A stretch of DNA of 64,000 nucleotides from the NCBI RefSeq assembly GCF_918797505.1, contig NC_092801.1:13764001-13828000 (forward strand). The letters run 5' to 3'. The stretch comes from Bemisia tabaci. Taxonomy: Eukaryota; Arthropoda; Insecta; Hemiptera; Aleyrodidae. The position numbers and the translations under genes are program-made. Within the stretch, counting starts at the first letter, position 1. Every line of letters starts with the position of its first letter. Below are positions 9,771 to 19,610 of this stretch, piece by piece. The notes under the pieces are model-generated. The model made no database searches. It was not told the DNA's origin and saw only the letters and a list, made by a program, of their open reading frames with translations.

Positions 9771-10465
9771 GTAGCGTAATGGACATACTTAACTGCCCTG
9801 ACGATGAAATGGTCGCACGCGCAATCCTCAAGAGATCCCTTCATCTCTTAAGCAGATGGTCAGTGGCTCCTGAAAGCGTTGATTGTGAATCTCTCCCGCT
9901 ATCGGTTTTCAGGATTGTCTCAGGGAATCAACGAGTGCGAGAATTTACACATAGAGACCTTCCTGTTGGGTCAATAAAATTTCCAATTGATGATTCACGG
10001 ACGAGCATTCTTGTTCAGTCATCAGGAAATCTCCTTGTTTCGAATGGTATTCCTTTTATTTCGAAGAGTCCTGCCACGTTAAAGAGAATTCCGGTTGAAT
10101 GAACGAGAATTCTTGTCAAACTGGAAAATGGTTCCTAGTGAATTGATTTCAACTGATGTCAGTCCAATTTTCTCTCAGTGTCAGTTGAGGTCAGTAAAAG
10201 AAAGCTGGCATTTTGACTCTGTTCCATCGATTATTATTATCAGGGAAAAAGAACCTGATTTCAAGCGTTATGAATTTTATGAACAGATCCTTAAGGCCTT
10301 TCTTTTTTCTTTTTTCGGGGCACAGAATGATCGTATTCCTCCATATGTATACTCGTTGAAAGATTTCTTGCTCTGCTGTCTCGAAAAGAGGAATATTGTA
10401 TGACGAGAGTTAGAATTATAAGTACAATCAATATAATATTGGACGTTCTTTTATGAAACTGCGTA
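9771..10465 (+). other. Two overlapping unrecognised ORFs in intron 1
   Basis: A 111-codon frame (9767-10102, plus) is followed, with an 8-bp overlap, by a 102-codon frame (10095-10403, plus). Composition is less AT-skewed than nearby DNA, but I see no motif, signal peptide or repeat. GTTTTCAGGATTG could even be a splice acceptor. Same-strand ORFs in a long intron are weak evidence of coding. No function proposed. Confidence 0.15.
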
Positions 10466-10608
10466 ATTGGACCACATTTTGCAATTAGGAACTATAAATT
10501 CCGGCCCGGTTTAAAAACAACGTATGTGCCATTAGTTTCCCTATGCACATAAGTGTTTTTTCAGATGAGCCAGAATTTATAGGTCCAAATTGCAAAATTC
10601 AGTCCAAT
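10466..10608. repeat. MITE family J, copy 1 (about 143 bp)
   Basis: Near-palindrome: the left ATTGGACCACATTTTGCAAT pairs with ATTGCAAAATTCAGTCCAAT at the right end. The centre has CCATTAGTTTCCCTATGCAC. The same layout recurs at nine or ten sites in the window, including white introns 4 and 9. Confidence 0.8.
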
Positions 10609-11580
10609 TTACACCCACTGTCCGTCGAGTTGAGGTCTTCCTCAAACGAGAACGCATTATCCAAATCGACATATGCCGAAATTTTAACTCCCATCTGAAT
10701 GAGGTTTAATTGAGTAGATACTGCACTGCGTCAAGGTGCAGAGAAGAACGGTGTCCGTCTTCTGCAAGTGTAATAAAATCTCCAAACCGTTGAGGGACTC
10801 CGACAGTATTTTTCGGAAAGACGAAAACGTCTCAGGCCGAACGAATTTAATTAAATATCTTCTTCAAATAGATTCGCTGAGTTAGCGCTGGAAATGGCTT
10901 TTGAAAAGCTTTTTCATGACAAATCATGCCAAGAAAACATGGGAAAGTCAGGGAACTTTATGTTCAAACGCCCGCAAGGTCAGGGAATTTTGAAATCCAA
11001 GAAAATGTGTTACCTTGTGAGTTGTGAGGTTTAATTTTAACCACATCTCGACGGAATCCTTCCGTTCTAGAAGAAACACTGTGGAAAGTTGAGGACTTTT
11101 CCGGTTAAAGGGCGTATGAGGCTTGCAATGCTGCTATGATTGTGCAATTTTCCATGGCGTTTGCGGCAGATAAAATTCATTCACTGTCAGCTTACTTTCT
11201 TAGAATAGTAAGGAAACACTCGGAGCAGATGCAGGGAAAAATTCCTCGCAGAATTGTCGGATAAGTCTCTTGTCGCACAATCTTAACAATACCTAGGAAG
11301 TCTCATACATCCTTTTACCGAAAATTGCTTAAATTTTGGAGCGAACCTCTGTGTCGGAGTCTACATAGCGCCCAAAAACCCCGAGTGATATGAGTGCGAA
11401 GCAAAATTTTTCTCCTCACCGTGTGGTTTACATTATTATGAGCGGAATCTGCTCTTTTCGCGAGGTATGTCATACGCTTTTATGGTGTTAATTTCGCTCC
11501 GCATTCATATCGCTCCGGGTTTTTGGGCGCTATGAAGAGTCCGGCAACGAATTTCACTCCTCGATTTTTAAGAGTTAATA
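10609..11580. other. Intron 1 stretch without recognised elements
   Basis: Mostly unique sequence. Contains GTCAGGGAATTTT words (10945-10995) of the kind left by decayed CAGGG-ended hAT elements. An inverted pair around CCCAAAAACCCCGAGTGATA (11371-11390) has its complement at 11507-11531. Confidence 0.35.
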
Positions 11581-11784
11581 ACACCGAAAAAAAAGTTACG
11601 GGCTTTTTAAACATACTGTCCGTTCCGGGATCAGAGGCCGAAAGTTACGGGTACTAGAGCCGTAGCTTCGAATACTCCGGGTGTTACGCCCGGAACTTCC
11701 GGTCTCTGAGCCCGAAACGCGGACGGTATGTCTATATAGCCCGTAATTGCAGCTTCCAGGGCCGGGTTTTTTTTTCAATGAATA
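11581..11784. repeat. Foldback MITE family G, copy 1
   Basis: Ends are A-rich/T-rich (CCGAAAAAAAAGTTACGGG and GGGTTTTTTTTTCA). The inner inverted pair is CCGTTCCGGGATCAGAGGCC with its imperfect complement about 70 bp away, with CCGGGTG/CCCGGAA words between. Copies at 29.8 and 43.7 kb. Confidence 0.65.
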
Positions 11785-11790
11785 CTTATT

Positions 11791-12043
11791 CTGCCATGTT
11801 AAGGAAAAACGCCGTATGAACATCTGAATGTTGCCAAATTTCTGTTAATAAAACATTCATTTCTGAGGAAATTGACTAATTTTTTTCATCGAAATTTTCA
11901 GAGACAGTAGATGAAATTGAAAGATAAATTTTCTGAAAAATTGGGAGAAAAATATCCTCAAGCTTCCTTGAAAATTTGTTTTTCATCAGGAGAAGTTTGG
12001 CAACATCTCAATGCTCATACGGCGTTTTTCCTTAGCACCGCAG
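11791..12043. repeat. MITE family A, copy 1
   Basis: Left CTGCCATGTTAAGGAAAAAC GCCGTATGAA, right TTCATACGGC-like GCTCATACGGCGTTTTTCCT TAGCACCGCAG. About 253 bp with AT-rich core. It abuts family G copy 1 and sits one family in from it. No clean target duplication. Confidence 0.8.
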
Positions 12044-12092
12044 CAACCCTATGAGGTTTCATTTTAGCCACATCCCCACAAAGTCTCCCAGC

Positions 12093-12186
12093 TCTAGCAA
12101 GAAAAAAGACGACCTCTCAAAAGACTTTCTCGACACCTGGTTCTCGAGAACCAGGAATTTTCCAATCGCAATATGGAGATGAAAAT
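12093..12186. repeat. Direct repeat R, left of T copy 1
   Basis: TCTAGCAAGAAAAAAGACGA through GATGAAAAT recurs at 12574-12667 with about 6-8 differences, immediately on the other side of element T. Confidence 0.7.
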
Positions 12187-12571
12187 TAGAGTACCTGTAT
12201 AGGGAGAGTACCGACAGATCGGTTCATGGAGGGCTTAGGGCCCAAAAGTGCAGCCACCCTTCTAACTTAGTTCTAACGCACAAAATTTCACTGCCAGTCT
12301 GCAGATTCCAATTCTAACCAAGATGGCCAAGAATGTACAGAAATGAGCGTTCTTCCGCGAAATTGAGTAAATTTATGCAAAAACTGAGTCAAACACGTGC
12401 TTAATAAACGACGGTTCGTAACAATAGTATTAGTAAATCGTTCTGGATACTTGAAATTCATAGGTTGGCTGCATTTCTGGGCCCTAACTTTATTCGCAGA
12501 AGCATCGGTGAAGGCCTGATGTATTTTCGGAGTTTCACAACTGTCCATACTCTCGCTATACAGGTACTCTA
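12187..12571. repeat. Foldback MITE family T, copy 1
   Basis: Begins TAGAGTACCTGTATAGGGAG and ends CTCGCTATACAGGTACTCTA. Internal GGGCCC AAAAGTGCAGCC pairs with a complement near 12466-12485. About 385 bp, compared with 751 bp for copy 2 (41091-41841), which carries an insertion. Flanked by a 94-bp direct repeat instead of a short target duplication. Confidence 0.75.
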
Positions 12572-12573
12572 GT

Positions 12574-12667
12574 TCTAGCAAGAAAAAAGACGACCTCTCA
12601 AAAGACTCTCTCGACTCCCGGTTTTCGAGAACCAGGAATTTTCCAATCGCAATACGGAGGTGAAAAT
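12574..12667. repeat. Direct repeat R', right of T copy 1
   Basis: Second copy of the 12093-12186 segment. The repeat-element-repeat layout suggests unequal exchange or tandem duplication of flank plus element, with loss of the second element. Confidence 0.7.
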
Positions 12668-13282
12668 CGGCGAAATCCGGCCGACGACCACATTCGAGCC
12701 GCCGTTACGTAAGCCGACCTATTCCAATCGCTTACGTAAGGATCCGCGGCACGACGCGCGAAGAAGAAGAAAGCAATGTCAACCGTGGCCCGGAGCTCGG
12801 CCGACCGAATTTTTCGGCGGTGCATCGCGGTCGAGGGATTAGGATGCACTTCTGCATCGCGATGCACTTCCGTCGAGCGGTCGGTCGTCTCGTCCTGGGA
12901 TATCTCTGACCTACTCAACGCGCGATTGTTTACGCCGCTCGCCGCAGCGACGACGGTCGACGCTTTTGCTCTTACTACGTCGGAGGAGGCGCGGCTGGGT
13001 CCGTAGTGCCGTAGGTGACGCCTCGTGGCGCTGTCAAGGTCGCCTCGCAGTCAATGTGCAATGTGCATTTGCATTTGTCCTGGTTGTTCACCGAGTCAAG
13101 TGCTCAACTGCCTCGTTACCCAAGAGAGCATGGGTGCAGATATCGTCGTTTCTAGAGGACCTGTATACGGGAGAGTATTGCCATCTCTGTGCCGCTCTCT
13201 GATTGGTTCATCAGTTTTAGCCCATCATAGAGTCCCTTTATATTGAGAGTCAAGACATCACCCCCCTCATGGAGTCACAAAC
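12668..13282. other. CpG-rich block in intron 1
   Basis: About 400 bp (12668-13070) is visibly GC- and CpG-rich against the AT-rich surroundings. It contains two TTACGTAA-type sites and an inverted pair around GATGCACTTCTGCATCGCGA. ORFs run through it because CpG-rich DNA has few stops. It could be an alternative promoter, an enhancer, or the relic of a GC-rich element. Confidence 0.35.
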
Positions 13283-13850
13283 CTGCCGTGATAGCGAAGA
13301 AAGCCGTAAGTGCAAAATTTTCGAAATCGAGCTTTCTTCAAAATTCGTCTAAACTCTTTTGGATGAAATTACTGAGACAGCTAAAACAGCAAAATTAATC
13401 CTAATTTAATGAAAACGAGACGTATGTAAACGCCGTAAGTGCACAAAAAATGACACAGTTTTTTTTCAAGACAGCCGTAGATGCATGAGAGCCAATGAAA
13501 ACAGTGCTCTCCAGTAAAGCGCGCCCTCTTTCGTCGATTTCTAACCTGCAAATGTGTTTGTTGTGCGTCCAAAACGCAATGACGAAAGCATGCAGAAGAT
13601 AGCACTTACGGCTGTCTTGCCTAACAATAACCTAGCATGAAAATGAAAAATACCCTTTTTATGTTTAATGGAAATAAAATCAGTCTATTTTGAATCATCC
13701 ATACGATTTCTAGGAGTCTTCCGGACGATTAGTGGCAGTTTGACAAAGAACGGAGGCTTCTTTCAATAAAATGATCTTGTCAGAAGCTTCTGAGCCCGTT
13801 TTCTCAAAACTTCATCTTTGCACTTACGGCTCTCTTCGCTATCACGGCAG
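13283..13850. repeat. Inverted-repeat element AA
   Basis: Ends CTGCCGTGATAGCGAAGAAA and CTCTTCGCTATCACGGCAG, followed inward by GCCGTAAGTGCAAA and its complement. About 568 bp. The right half is duplicated at 14010-14167. Confidence 0.7.
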
Positions 13851-13858
13851 CGCAGTGG

Positions 13859-13972
13859 CGTACGCGCAATGCGTGAAGTATCCAAGCAATCTTGCAGGCA
13901 CTAACAATGCGCACCGTGGAGTACGCGCAATGCGTTAAGTATTCACGTAGTCTTGCAGGGGCTAACATTGCC
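13859..13972. repeat. Tandem dimer around GCGCAATGCGTGAAGTAT
   Basis: Two units of about 60 bp, each with GTACGCGCAATGCGT(G/T)AAGTAT, then TCTTGCAGG and CTAACA. A related dimer sits at about 54645-54785 inside an unrelated hAT-like element. Confidence 0.65.
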
Positions 13973-14009
13973 GTGATTGTAATTGATATAATAAAAACGG
14001 TCGATTTTT

Positions 14010-14167
14010 AATCATCCAAACGATTTCTAAGAGTCTTTTGGAAGATCAGTGGGAATTTGACAGAGAACGGAGGCTGCTTTCAATGGAATTTACCGGTCAG
14101 AAGCTTTTGAGCCCGTTTTCTCAAAACTTCATTTTTGCACTTACGGCTCTCTTCGCTATCACGGCAG
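14010..14167. repeat. Duplicated right half of element AA
   Basis: AATCATCC...CTATCACGGCAG repeats 13693-13850 at about 90% identity by eye and lacks the left half. Confidence 0.65.
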
Positions 14168-14565
14168 CGATGCGGATGGAAAAATCCGGACCCGGCAAAC
14201 GCACTAATAAACCCTCGGTTCGGTGTGCGGTCAGTGACGCGGTGTCGCGTGGCGTCGCTCATTCATTACCGCGGAGGAAGAGCGGTGGAAAACACCCGTA
14301 AAAGGGAAGGAGCGGCCGGTGCGCGGTGGCGTCTCGACTCTCGAAGCCGTACACAATTCAGCAGCCAGCAGCTCATTCTTCCAGCTTTTTTTGTCCCCTG
14401 TTTACGTCCGTCGATCTTTCTTTTACCCCCCCCCCCCCCCCCCCCCGATGGCTTCGCGGGTCAAGCCACTTCGGCCACCGTCGGACTGGACCCTAATAAA
14501 TCGTTGCCAAATCGGATGTCCTCCCTTACCCCCCCCCCCCCCCCCCCCCCCCTCGGGGCTTTACG
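14168..14565. other. CpG-rich stretch with two long C tracts
   Basis: 14168-14400 is CpG-rich. C tracts of about 20-24 follow near 14427-14446 and 14530-14552, about 80 bp apart. The apparent proline-rich ORFs here are translations of these tracts and I do not regard them as genes. Confidence 0.4.
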
Positions 14566-15294
14566 GTGTATCGAGTCCATAGGTCGGTCATGAAATTCTC
14601 GACTATTACTGCCAATTTTGATGTTCATTTCGACACATTTTAAATGGAGATGTTGCCTGTGTGAGGGATTTGCGATTTGACCGTTGAATCTTATGTAAAA
14701 GTTCGCGAGGAACACGATGGTGCCACTGGTTTTCTCTGAAATTAACTCCCAAGCTCAAAAAAAGCTCTCAGAGTGAGGCCAAAATGAAGGGGATATCCCA
14801 CTCTACCCTGAGAGTCCACCTCTACATCAAGACAAACTCTCCATGCAAAGATAGGGAACAAATACATTGACAGGGCTGCCATTCTATTTGGGGACTCCAA
14901 AACTGAAAACACGGCAACCCTGCTAATGTATTTGCTCCCTATCGTTGCAGGGAGAGTTTGTCTTGATGTAGAGTAGAGGTGGACTCTCAGGGTAGGGTGG
15001 GATATCCCCTCCATTTTGGTCTCACTTTTAGAGCTTTTTTTGAGCTGGGGAGATGATTTCAGAGAAAACCAGTGGCACCATCGTGTATCTCGCGAACTTT
15101 TACATAAGAATCAATGGTCAAATCGCAAATCCCTCACACATGCAACATCCCCATTCTCAGGGGTGTCTCCGTAAAAAAATTTCACGAGGAAACCAACGAA
15201 ACCACTTGACCTTAAAGTTTTGTATGAACGCAGTTGTAAGCTTTTAAAGTTTCCGAATTTTGTCCGACCTCTCCTATTGACTCGATCCACTCTG
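14566..15294. repeat. Family E, copy 2, interrupted by element L
   Basis: The left part (GTATCGAGTCCATAGGTCGG ... TTTTGATGTTCATTTCG) and the right part (TTTTGTCCGACCTCTCCTAT TGACTCGATCCA) are the two ends of family E. L copy 1 lies between. Confidence 0.6.
14643..15155. repeat. Foldback element family L, copy 1
   Basis: Begins AATGGAGATGTTGCCTGTGT and ends ACACATGCAACATCCCCATT. Arms of about 200 bp pair almost throughout, including CGATGGTGCCACTGGTTTTC and GGGATATCCC. ORFs on it are antisense shadows. Copies: 21698-22068 (one arm shortened) and 42593-43103. Confidence 0.8.
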
Positions 15295-15392
15295 CGACCC
15301 CTCTACCCTTGGAAAGGGAGACCTCACTACGCAGATCACCGAGGCTTTACGATGTGGGGTTGATTGTTTCGTCGTGAAAGTTTACAGAAAAG

Positions 15393-15755
15393 TACACGGA
15401 GAAAAAAAACTTGTGCGTGGGACCCGAAGTTTAGGTCATATGGATCTCTGAAGTTTTCGGATCGAGCATCTGAACACTTTAGGTCTAGCTGTCGAGGTTC
15501 GGATCACACATCTGAAACTTCAGTTCTTACATCTGAAGTACTTCAGATGTAAGAACCGAAGTTTTCGGATGTGAGAACCGAAGTCTTTCGGATGTGAGAA
15601 CCGAAGTACTTCAGGTGTAAGAACTGAAGTTTCAGATGTGTGATCCGAACCTCGGCAGCTAGACCTAAAGAGTTCAGGTGCTCAATCCGAAAACTTCAGA
15701 GATCCATATGACCTAAACTTCGGGTCCCACGCACTAAGTTTTTTTTCTCCGTGTA
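15393..15755. repeat. Foldback element family C, copy 1 (363 bp)
   Basis: Begins TACACGGAGAAAAAAAACTT and ends TTTTTTTTCTCCGTGTA. Nearly the whole element is one palindrome. The centre is a ladder of short units such as GAACCGAAG, TTCGGATGTGA and TTCAGATGTAAGAAC. The second copy at 28103-28440 keeps the arms but has fewer central units. Confidence 0.85.
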
Positions 15756-16156
15756 GATTTTCCTCGGGAACTTTCCGAGGCAAGTTCCGACCCGGCGGAG
15801 TGTTACCCTTTTCGAGGCGGAGCGGCAACCCTCGACGAGATGTCCCCCGGATATTGCCTTACACTTGAACTCGGAAAGTCGGAATTCCGACACGGGCCGC
15901 GGCGGCACGCCGCTAGGTGGCGCTGCGGGCGGCGCTCTGAGGTCGGGACTCGGGCACTTGGGACACCCGATCCTGCCGACCGGAGACCGGATTCTTTCGG
16001 GTTACGTAACCGGCAACCGCCCCATTTTAACGGCTCGCCTCTCTCGCGGTCACCCGCATCGATCCCGATGCCCGGGATGGGGCAGCGGTCAGCGCGTGAC
16101 CCCCGCGCCCCCGGCGGGAGGGGGGGCACCGGAACAATCAGAGGATACTGAATCAT
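15756..16156. other. CpG-rich block in intron 1
   Basis: About 380 bp of GC- and CpG-rich sequence with GTTACGTAAC and several CCGG/GGCGG words. Overlapping ORFs on both strands reflect base composition, not coding. Directly adjacent to foldback element C on one side and MITE J on the other. Confidence 0.35.
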
Positions 16157-16302
16157 AATTGGACTGCGTTTTGTAATCGGGAACTACAATTTCGGACCCG
16201 GTTCAGAAATAACGCCAATACCATTAGTTTTCCTATGCGCATAAGTGTTTCTACCGATTAGTCGGACTGTGTAGTTCCTCATTGCAAAATGCCGTCTAAT
16301 TG
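16157..16302. repeat. MITE family J, copy 2
   Basis: AATTGGACTGCGTTTTGTAA at the left pairs with CATTGCAAAATGCCGTCTAA TT at the right. Central TTTTCCTATGCGCATAAGTG. Confidence 0.7.
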
Positions 16303-16325
16303 TTCACGGGAGGGATGATTGATGA

Positions 16326-16455
16326 CTAATTAGACTGCATTTTGTAATTAGGAACCATGATTTCTTGCTCGTGCGTAAAAATACTCATGTGCGTAGGGAA
16401 ATTAATAGTGTGCGCGCTGTACGTTGTCTCTAAATTGAGCCAGAAATTGTAGCTG
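16326..16455. repeat. MITE family J, copy 3 (right end lost)
   Basis: AATTAGACTGCATTTTGTAA at the left and the family core (GTGCGTAGGGAAATTAATAG). It ends at AGCCAGAAATTGTAG without the closing terminus. Confidence 0.6.
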
Positions 16456-16713
16456 AGAAACTAGCGCGAAACTTTAGCCTTAACTTTTAGCGGGAAAATT
16501 TAGATATGATCCTCAAAATGTGAAGGGCGGGAAATCAAAGGGGACAAGAACTGAAAGGCCCTCTATTTTGAAACCCGAAAGAAATCTTTTGGATAGCCGG
16601 CAGGCCGGCGCATGAAAACGAGTAAACTTGAAAGCTTTTGTACCCTTGAATCCTCCCGCGGTGAAAAAAGCTTGGCCCCGTTTGACCGTCTTACCGGGTA
16701 CCGGGTCAGTATT

Positions 16714-16945
16714 CTTCCATGTGGAGGAAGAACGCCGTAGTAACATTCGACCATGTATTTTTAAAGAAATGTATAACTATTATCCTTTGAAATTTCCAGA
16801 TATTTTAGATCAAATTGTGACAAAATTTATGAAAAGCTCGAAGAAAAATATTCACAATTTTCCCAGTATGTAAATTTGGTTTTTTTATTGAAGGAAATAT
16901 GACAACGTCTGAAGGCTCACACGACGTTTTTCCTTAGCTCGGCAG
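16714..16945. repeat. MITE family A, copy 2 (TSD TATT)
   Basis: CTTCCATGTGGAGGAAGAAC at the left, TTTTTCCTTAGCTCGGCAG at the right. TATT directly abuts both sides (16710-16713 and 16946-16949). Confidence 0.85.
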
Positions 16946-17195
16946 TATTGAAGACATCAAAAAATTCGAATCGAAAATTTTTTACTGTGTAGTCAGCATT
17001 TCTTGGAAAGTCTTACGTCATTAGTGATCATACTGTGAGTAATAATGAAGCTCATGCCGGCTTTTACCAGATAAAAGGTCCCCCATCTACGAAATATTAG
17101 CATTTCCAAGGAAGTTTTGCTGTTTTAACAATCGCAGTGAGTAATAATCAAGCGCTTGTTGTTCTTACCAGATAAAGATAAAAAGTACTCGTACG

Positions 17196-17330
17196 GACAA
17201 ATGGACGTATTTCTATCAAACGGAACTATGTGCATTATGACGTGAGCCCTGGTATGCATGTATTCTTATGGGTCTCAGGGCTCATGTCTTAATGCACATA
17301 GTTCCGTTTGATAGAAATGCGTCCAAATGA
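17196..17330. repeat. Compact hairpin element Z
   Basis: Arms of about 55 bp, close to perfect: CGTATTTCTATCAAACGGAA CTATGTGCATTA and its complement, with a loop of about 20 bp. RNA of either strand would fold into a long stem. Confidence 0.75.
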
Positions 17331-17606
17331 TCCTCGAATGACTCGAACCTGCCCGAGGACATGATCTTTCGTCCAATAACGGTTGCGTGTCTTAACGGCG
17401 CCTCTTTTAATCTCGCCGTAAACTCATCGCCGCTCGTCGCTAAATTTATTTAATTGACTGTCGCTTGGCGGTGCAATTTGTTTTCCTCCACTCTTTGAAT
17501 ACTCTCCCAGGCGATTGGGCTGAAAGGCTAAACAACTTCTCACATCCAGTCTGAAGGAAAGTTGGCAAAGGTCAGATAGAGCTTTTTGAATCCAGCTAGT
17601 CATATT

Positions 17607-18406
17607 CTGCCGTGCTTAGGAAGAACGCCGTAAGAGCCTTCAGCCGTTGCCGTATTTCCTTCAATGAAGAACGAATAAACTTGGGAAAATTTCATTTTTT
17701 TAAAATTTTCAGACACTTTTGCTCTCAATTTTATTTAAAATATCTGAACATTTCAAGGAGCAATGGACCACTAGACAAGGTACGAATTTAAGCATTCTGA
17801 TACATGTTTCTTAACCAGAATTTCACGTAGAGCACGATTCGCGCAACGAAAATTACTGAAACCAACTCCTATAACGGAGATGTTAACATTTTTATTTCAC
17901 ATTGGTTACGAGGAATTTGAACTGCCCGTTCACAAGAAACTCAAAGCTCTACGTGAGTCAAATCGCGCACTACAACAGTTTCAACAAGTCTCAATCGAGT
18001 AATTATTTCATTTCCCACCGTCCGTCGTTCAAACTAATAGCAATTTGCTACAGCTGAGCCAAAGCGTCAAGATTGAGGTTGCCAGATTTTTATATCGCAG
18101 AGACTGTCATGATAACGTTAAGCGCACGATGTGAATCACGCAGAGCATTGAGTTTTCATGAGCGGGTGGGTTGAATTCACGCGCCAAGAATCATTAAATA
18201 TCTTTGAAAGGAGTTGATTTTAGTAATTTTAGCTGCGCACGTCGTATTTTTCGTGAAAGTTTGTTCAAGAATCATGTATCAGAACGCAGAAATTCGTACC
18301 TGGTCTAGTGGTCCATTAGCATAACTTTCCTGAAAAATACATGTTTTATCCAGAGACATTTGGCAACTCTCGAATGTTCGTACGGCGTTTTTCCTTAGCG
18401 TGGCAG
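17607..18406. repeat. MITE family A, copy 3, split by element B
   Basis: Left end CTGCCGTGCTTAGGAAGAAC, right end TTTTTCCTTAGCGTGGCAG, flanked by TATT and TATC. About 556 bp of family B (17762-18317) interrupts the interior. Without it the copy would be about 245 bp, the family size. Confidence 0.85.
17762..18317. repeat. Inverted-repeat element family B, copy 1
   Basis: Ends AATGGACCACTAGACAAGGT and ACCTGGTCTAGTGGTCCATT. Sub-terminal ACGAATTTAAGCATTCTGAT also pairs with the right side. Copies of the same length: 25801-26352 and 49908-50466 (opposite orientation). No ORF. Confidence 0.85.
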
Positions 18407-18682
18407 TATCTCGCACGTTTGGCGTTGTTCGTCATTTGTCGGACATGAGGACGGATTTGCTTGAAAGTCAGGAAACTTTGACTTTTTAATTTAGTCTTTA
18501 CCATTGTTGCCGGATTGTGTTTAACATTCAGCACATTCCTCCATTTGGCTCAACGTAAAATATCCCGATTTTTTTATGCAACCTGGCAACCGTGGTTCTC
18601 ACCCTGAGGATCAAGCGATAGAATTGTCCACCCTCTGATTTAAAGCGCGAACACCCGTTAGTAGCGAAGCGTTGAAGTATAT

Positions 18683-18770
18683 CCCCGAGGGCTGATTTTT
18701 GTAATTATGGTATTCAAAGCTATAGACAAAGAAGACATAAGAAGTATAGTATAGTAATATAATAAGGAGT
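18683..18770. repeat. Fragment of element family Q
   Basis: CCCGAGGGCTGATTTTTGTA with ATAGACAAAGAAGACATAAG matches one end of the Q element at 37690-37946. The other end is absent. Confidence 0.45.
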
Positions 18771-18779
18771 TATAAGGCA

Positions 18780-18925
18780 AATTGGATTACACTTTGCAAT
18801 AAGGAACCACTGTTTCTGGCTCACTTTAGAAACAACATGTATGCCATTGATTTCCCTTTGCAGATACGTGGTTTTATGGAAGAGCCAGAGATAGTGGTTC
18901 CTTATTGCAAAATGTAATCTAATTG
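18780..18925. repeat. MITE family J, copy 4
   Basis: AATTGGATTACACTTTGCAA at the left pairs with TTGCAAAATGTAATCTAATT at the right. Sub-terminal AAGGAACCACTGTTTCTGGC and its complement extend the stem. Confidence 0.8.
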
Positions 18926-19358
18926 TGAGGTAAACTTTGATATCGAATTTAGAGTGTTTTTAACCACACCATCAGTTTTCTCGTGAAAAATTACTCAGCG
19001 AACACTCATGAGTCACCAAATCCCTTCTGAGTGCAACATCCCTACACACGTGATTTTGAAAGACAAAGACTGGCAAATAGTCAATTTTTGACCGTGCTAG
19101 CCCCAATGTTCGTTAGGTATAGGTTATCCTAATATAAACTCTGCCTTTTTCCGCAAAATATTTTTGTGAATGGAGCCCAGGCAAGCCCAGCCTTCTTTAC
19201 AATCGGCCCTTTTCAAGGCACGCGGAACGGTGCAACCTCATCTTCTCCTCTTTTCACCTGTCATCGCTACAAAAGAACCGTAGTAAAAGATGTCACCGTG
19301 GTTGTCAGATTTGTCTGAAGTATATACATTTAAAATGCCGCTCTTATTCCGCTCTATA

Positions 19359-19610
19359 CTGCCGTGCCAAGGAAGAACGCCGTATGAACATTCGAGAGTT
19401 GCCAAATTTCCTTCAATAAAATGTTTATTTTGTCGGAAAAAATCGGAATATTTCTCCTCGAAATTTTCGGACACTTCACATCAAATTACACACGAAATTA
19501 TCTGAGAAATTGGCAGAAAAATATTCTCAAATTTTCCTGAAAATCAGTGATTTGCTAGGGGAAATTTGGCAACATCTGAAGGCTCATACGGCGTTTTTCC
19601 TCAGCACGAC
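19359..19610. repeat. MITE family A, copy 4
   Basis: Left CTGCCGTGCCAAGGAAGAAC, right GGCTCATACGGCGTTTTTCC TCAGCACGAC. About 252 bp. The right end runs into a local tandem duplication. Confidence 0.8.

Noticed and set aside
9767..10403. Two consecutive plus-strand ORFs of 111 and 102 codons
   Set aside because: Not rejected outright, but no recognisable protein features. They lie in a long intron, so I list them only as unexplained sequence.
14135..14593. 152-codon proline-rich ORF
   Set aside because: It runs through two C homopolymer tracts and a duplicated repeat half. The proline run is a translation of poly(C).
15803..16158. Overlapping 97-117 codon ORFs on both strands
   Set aside because: CpG-rich DNA with few stops. 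Frames on opposite strands and in overlapping registers, with no motif.
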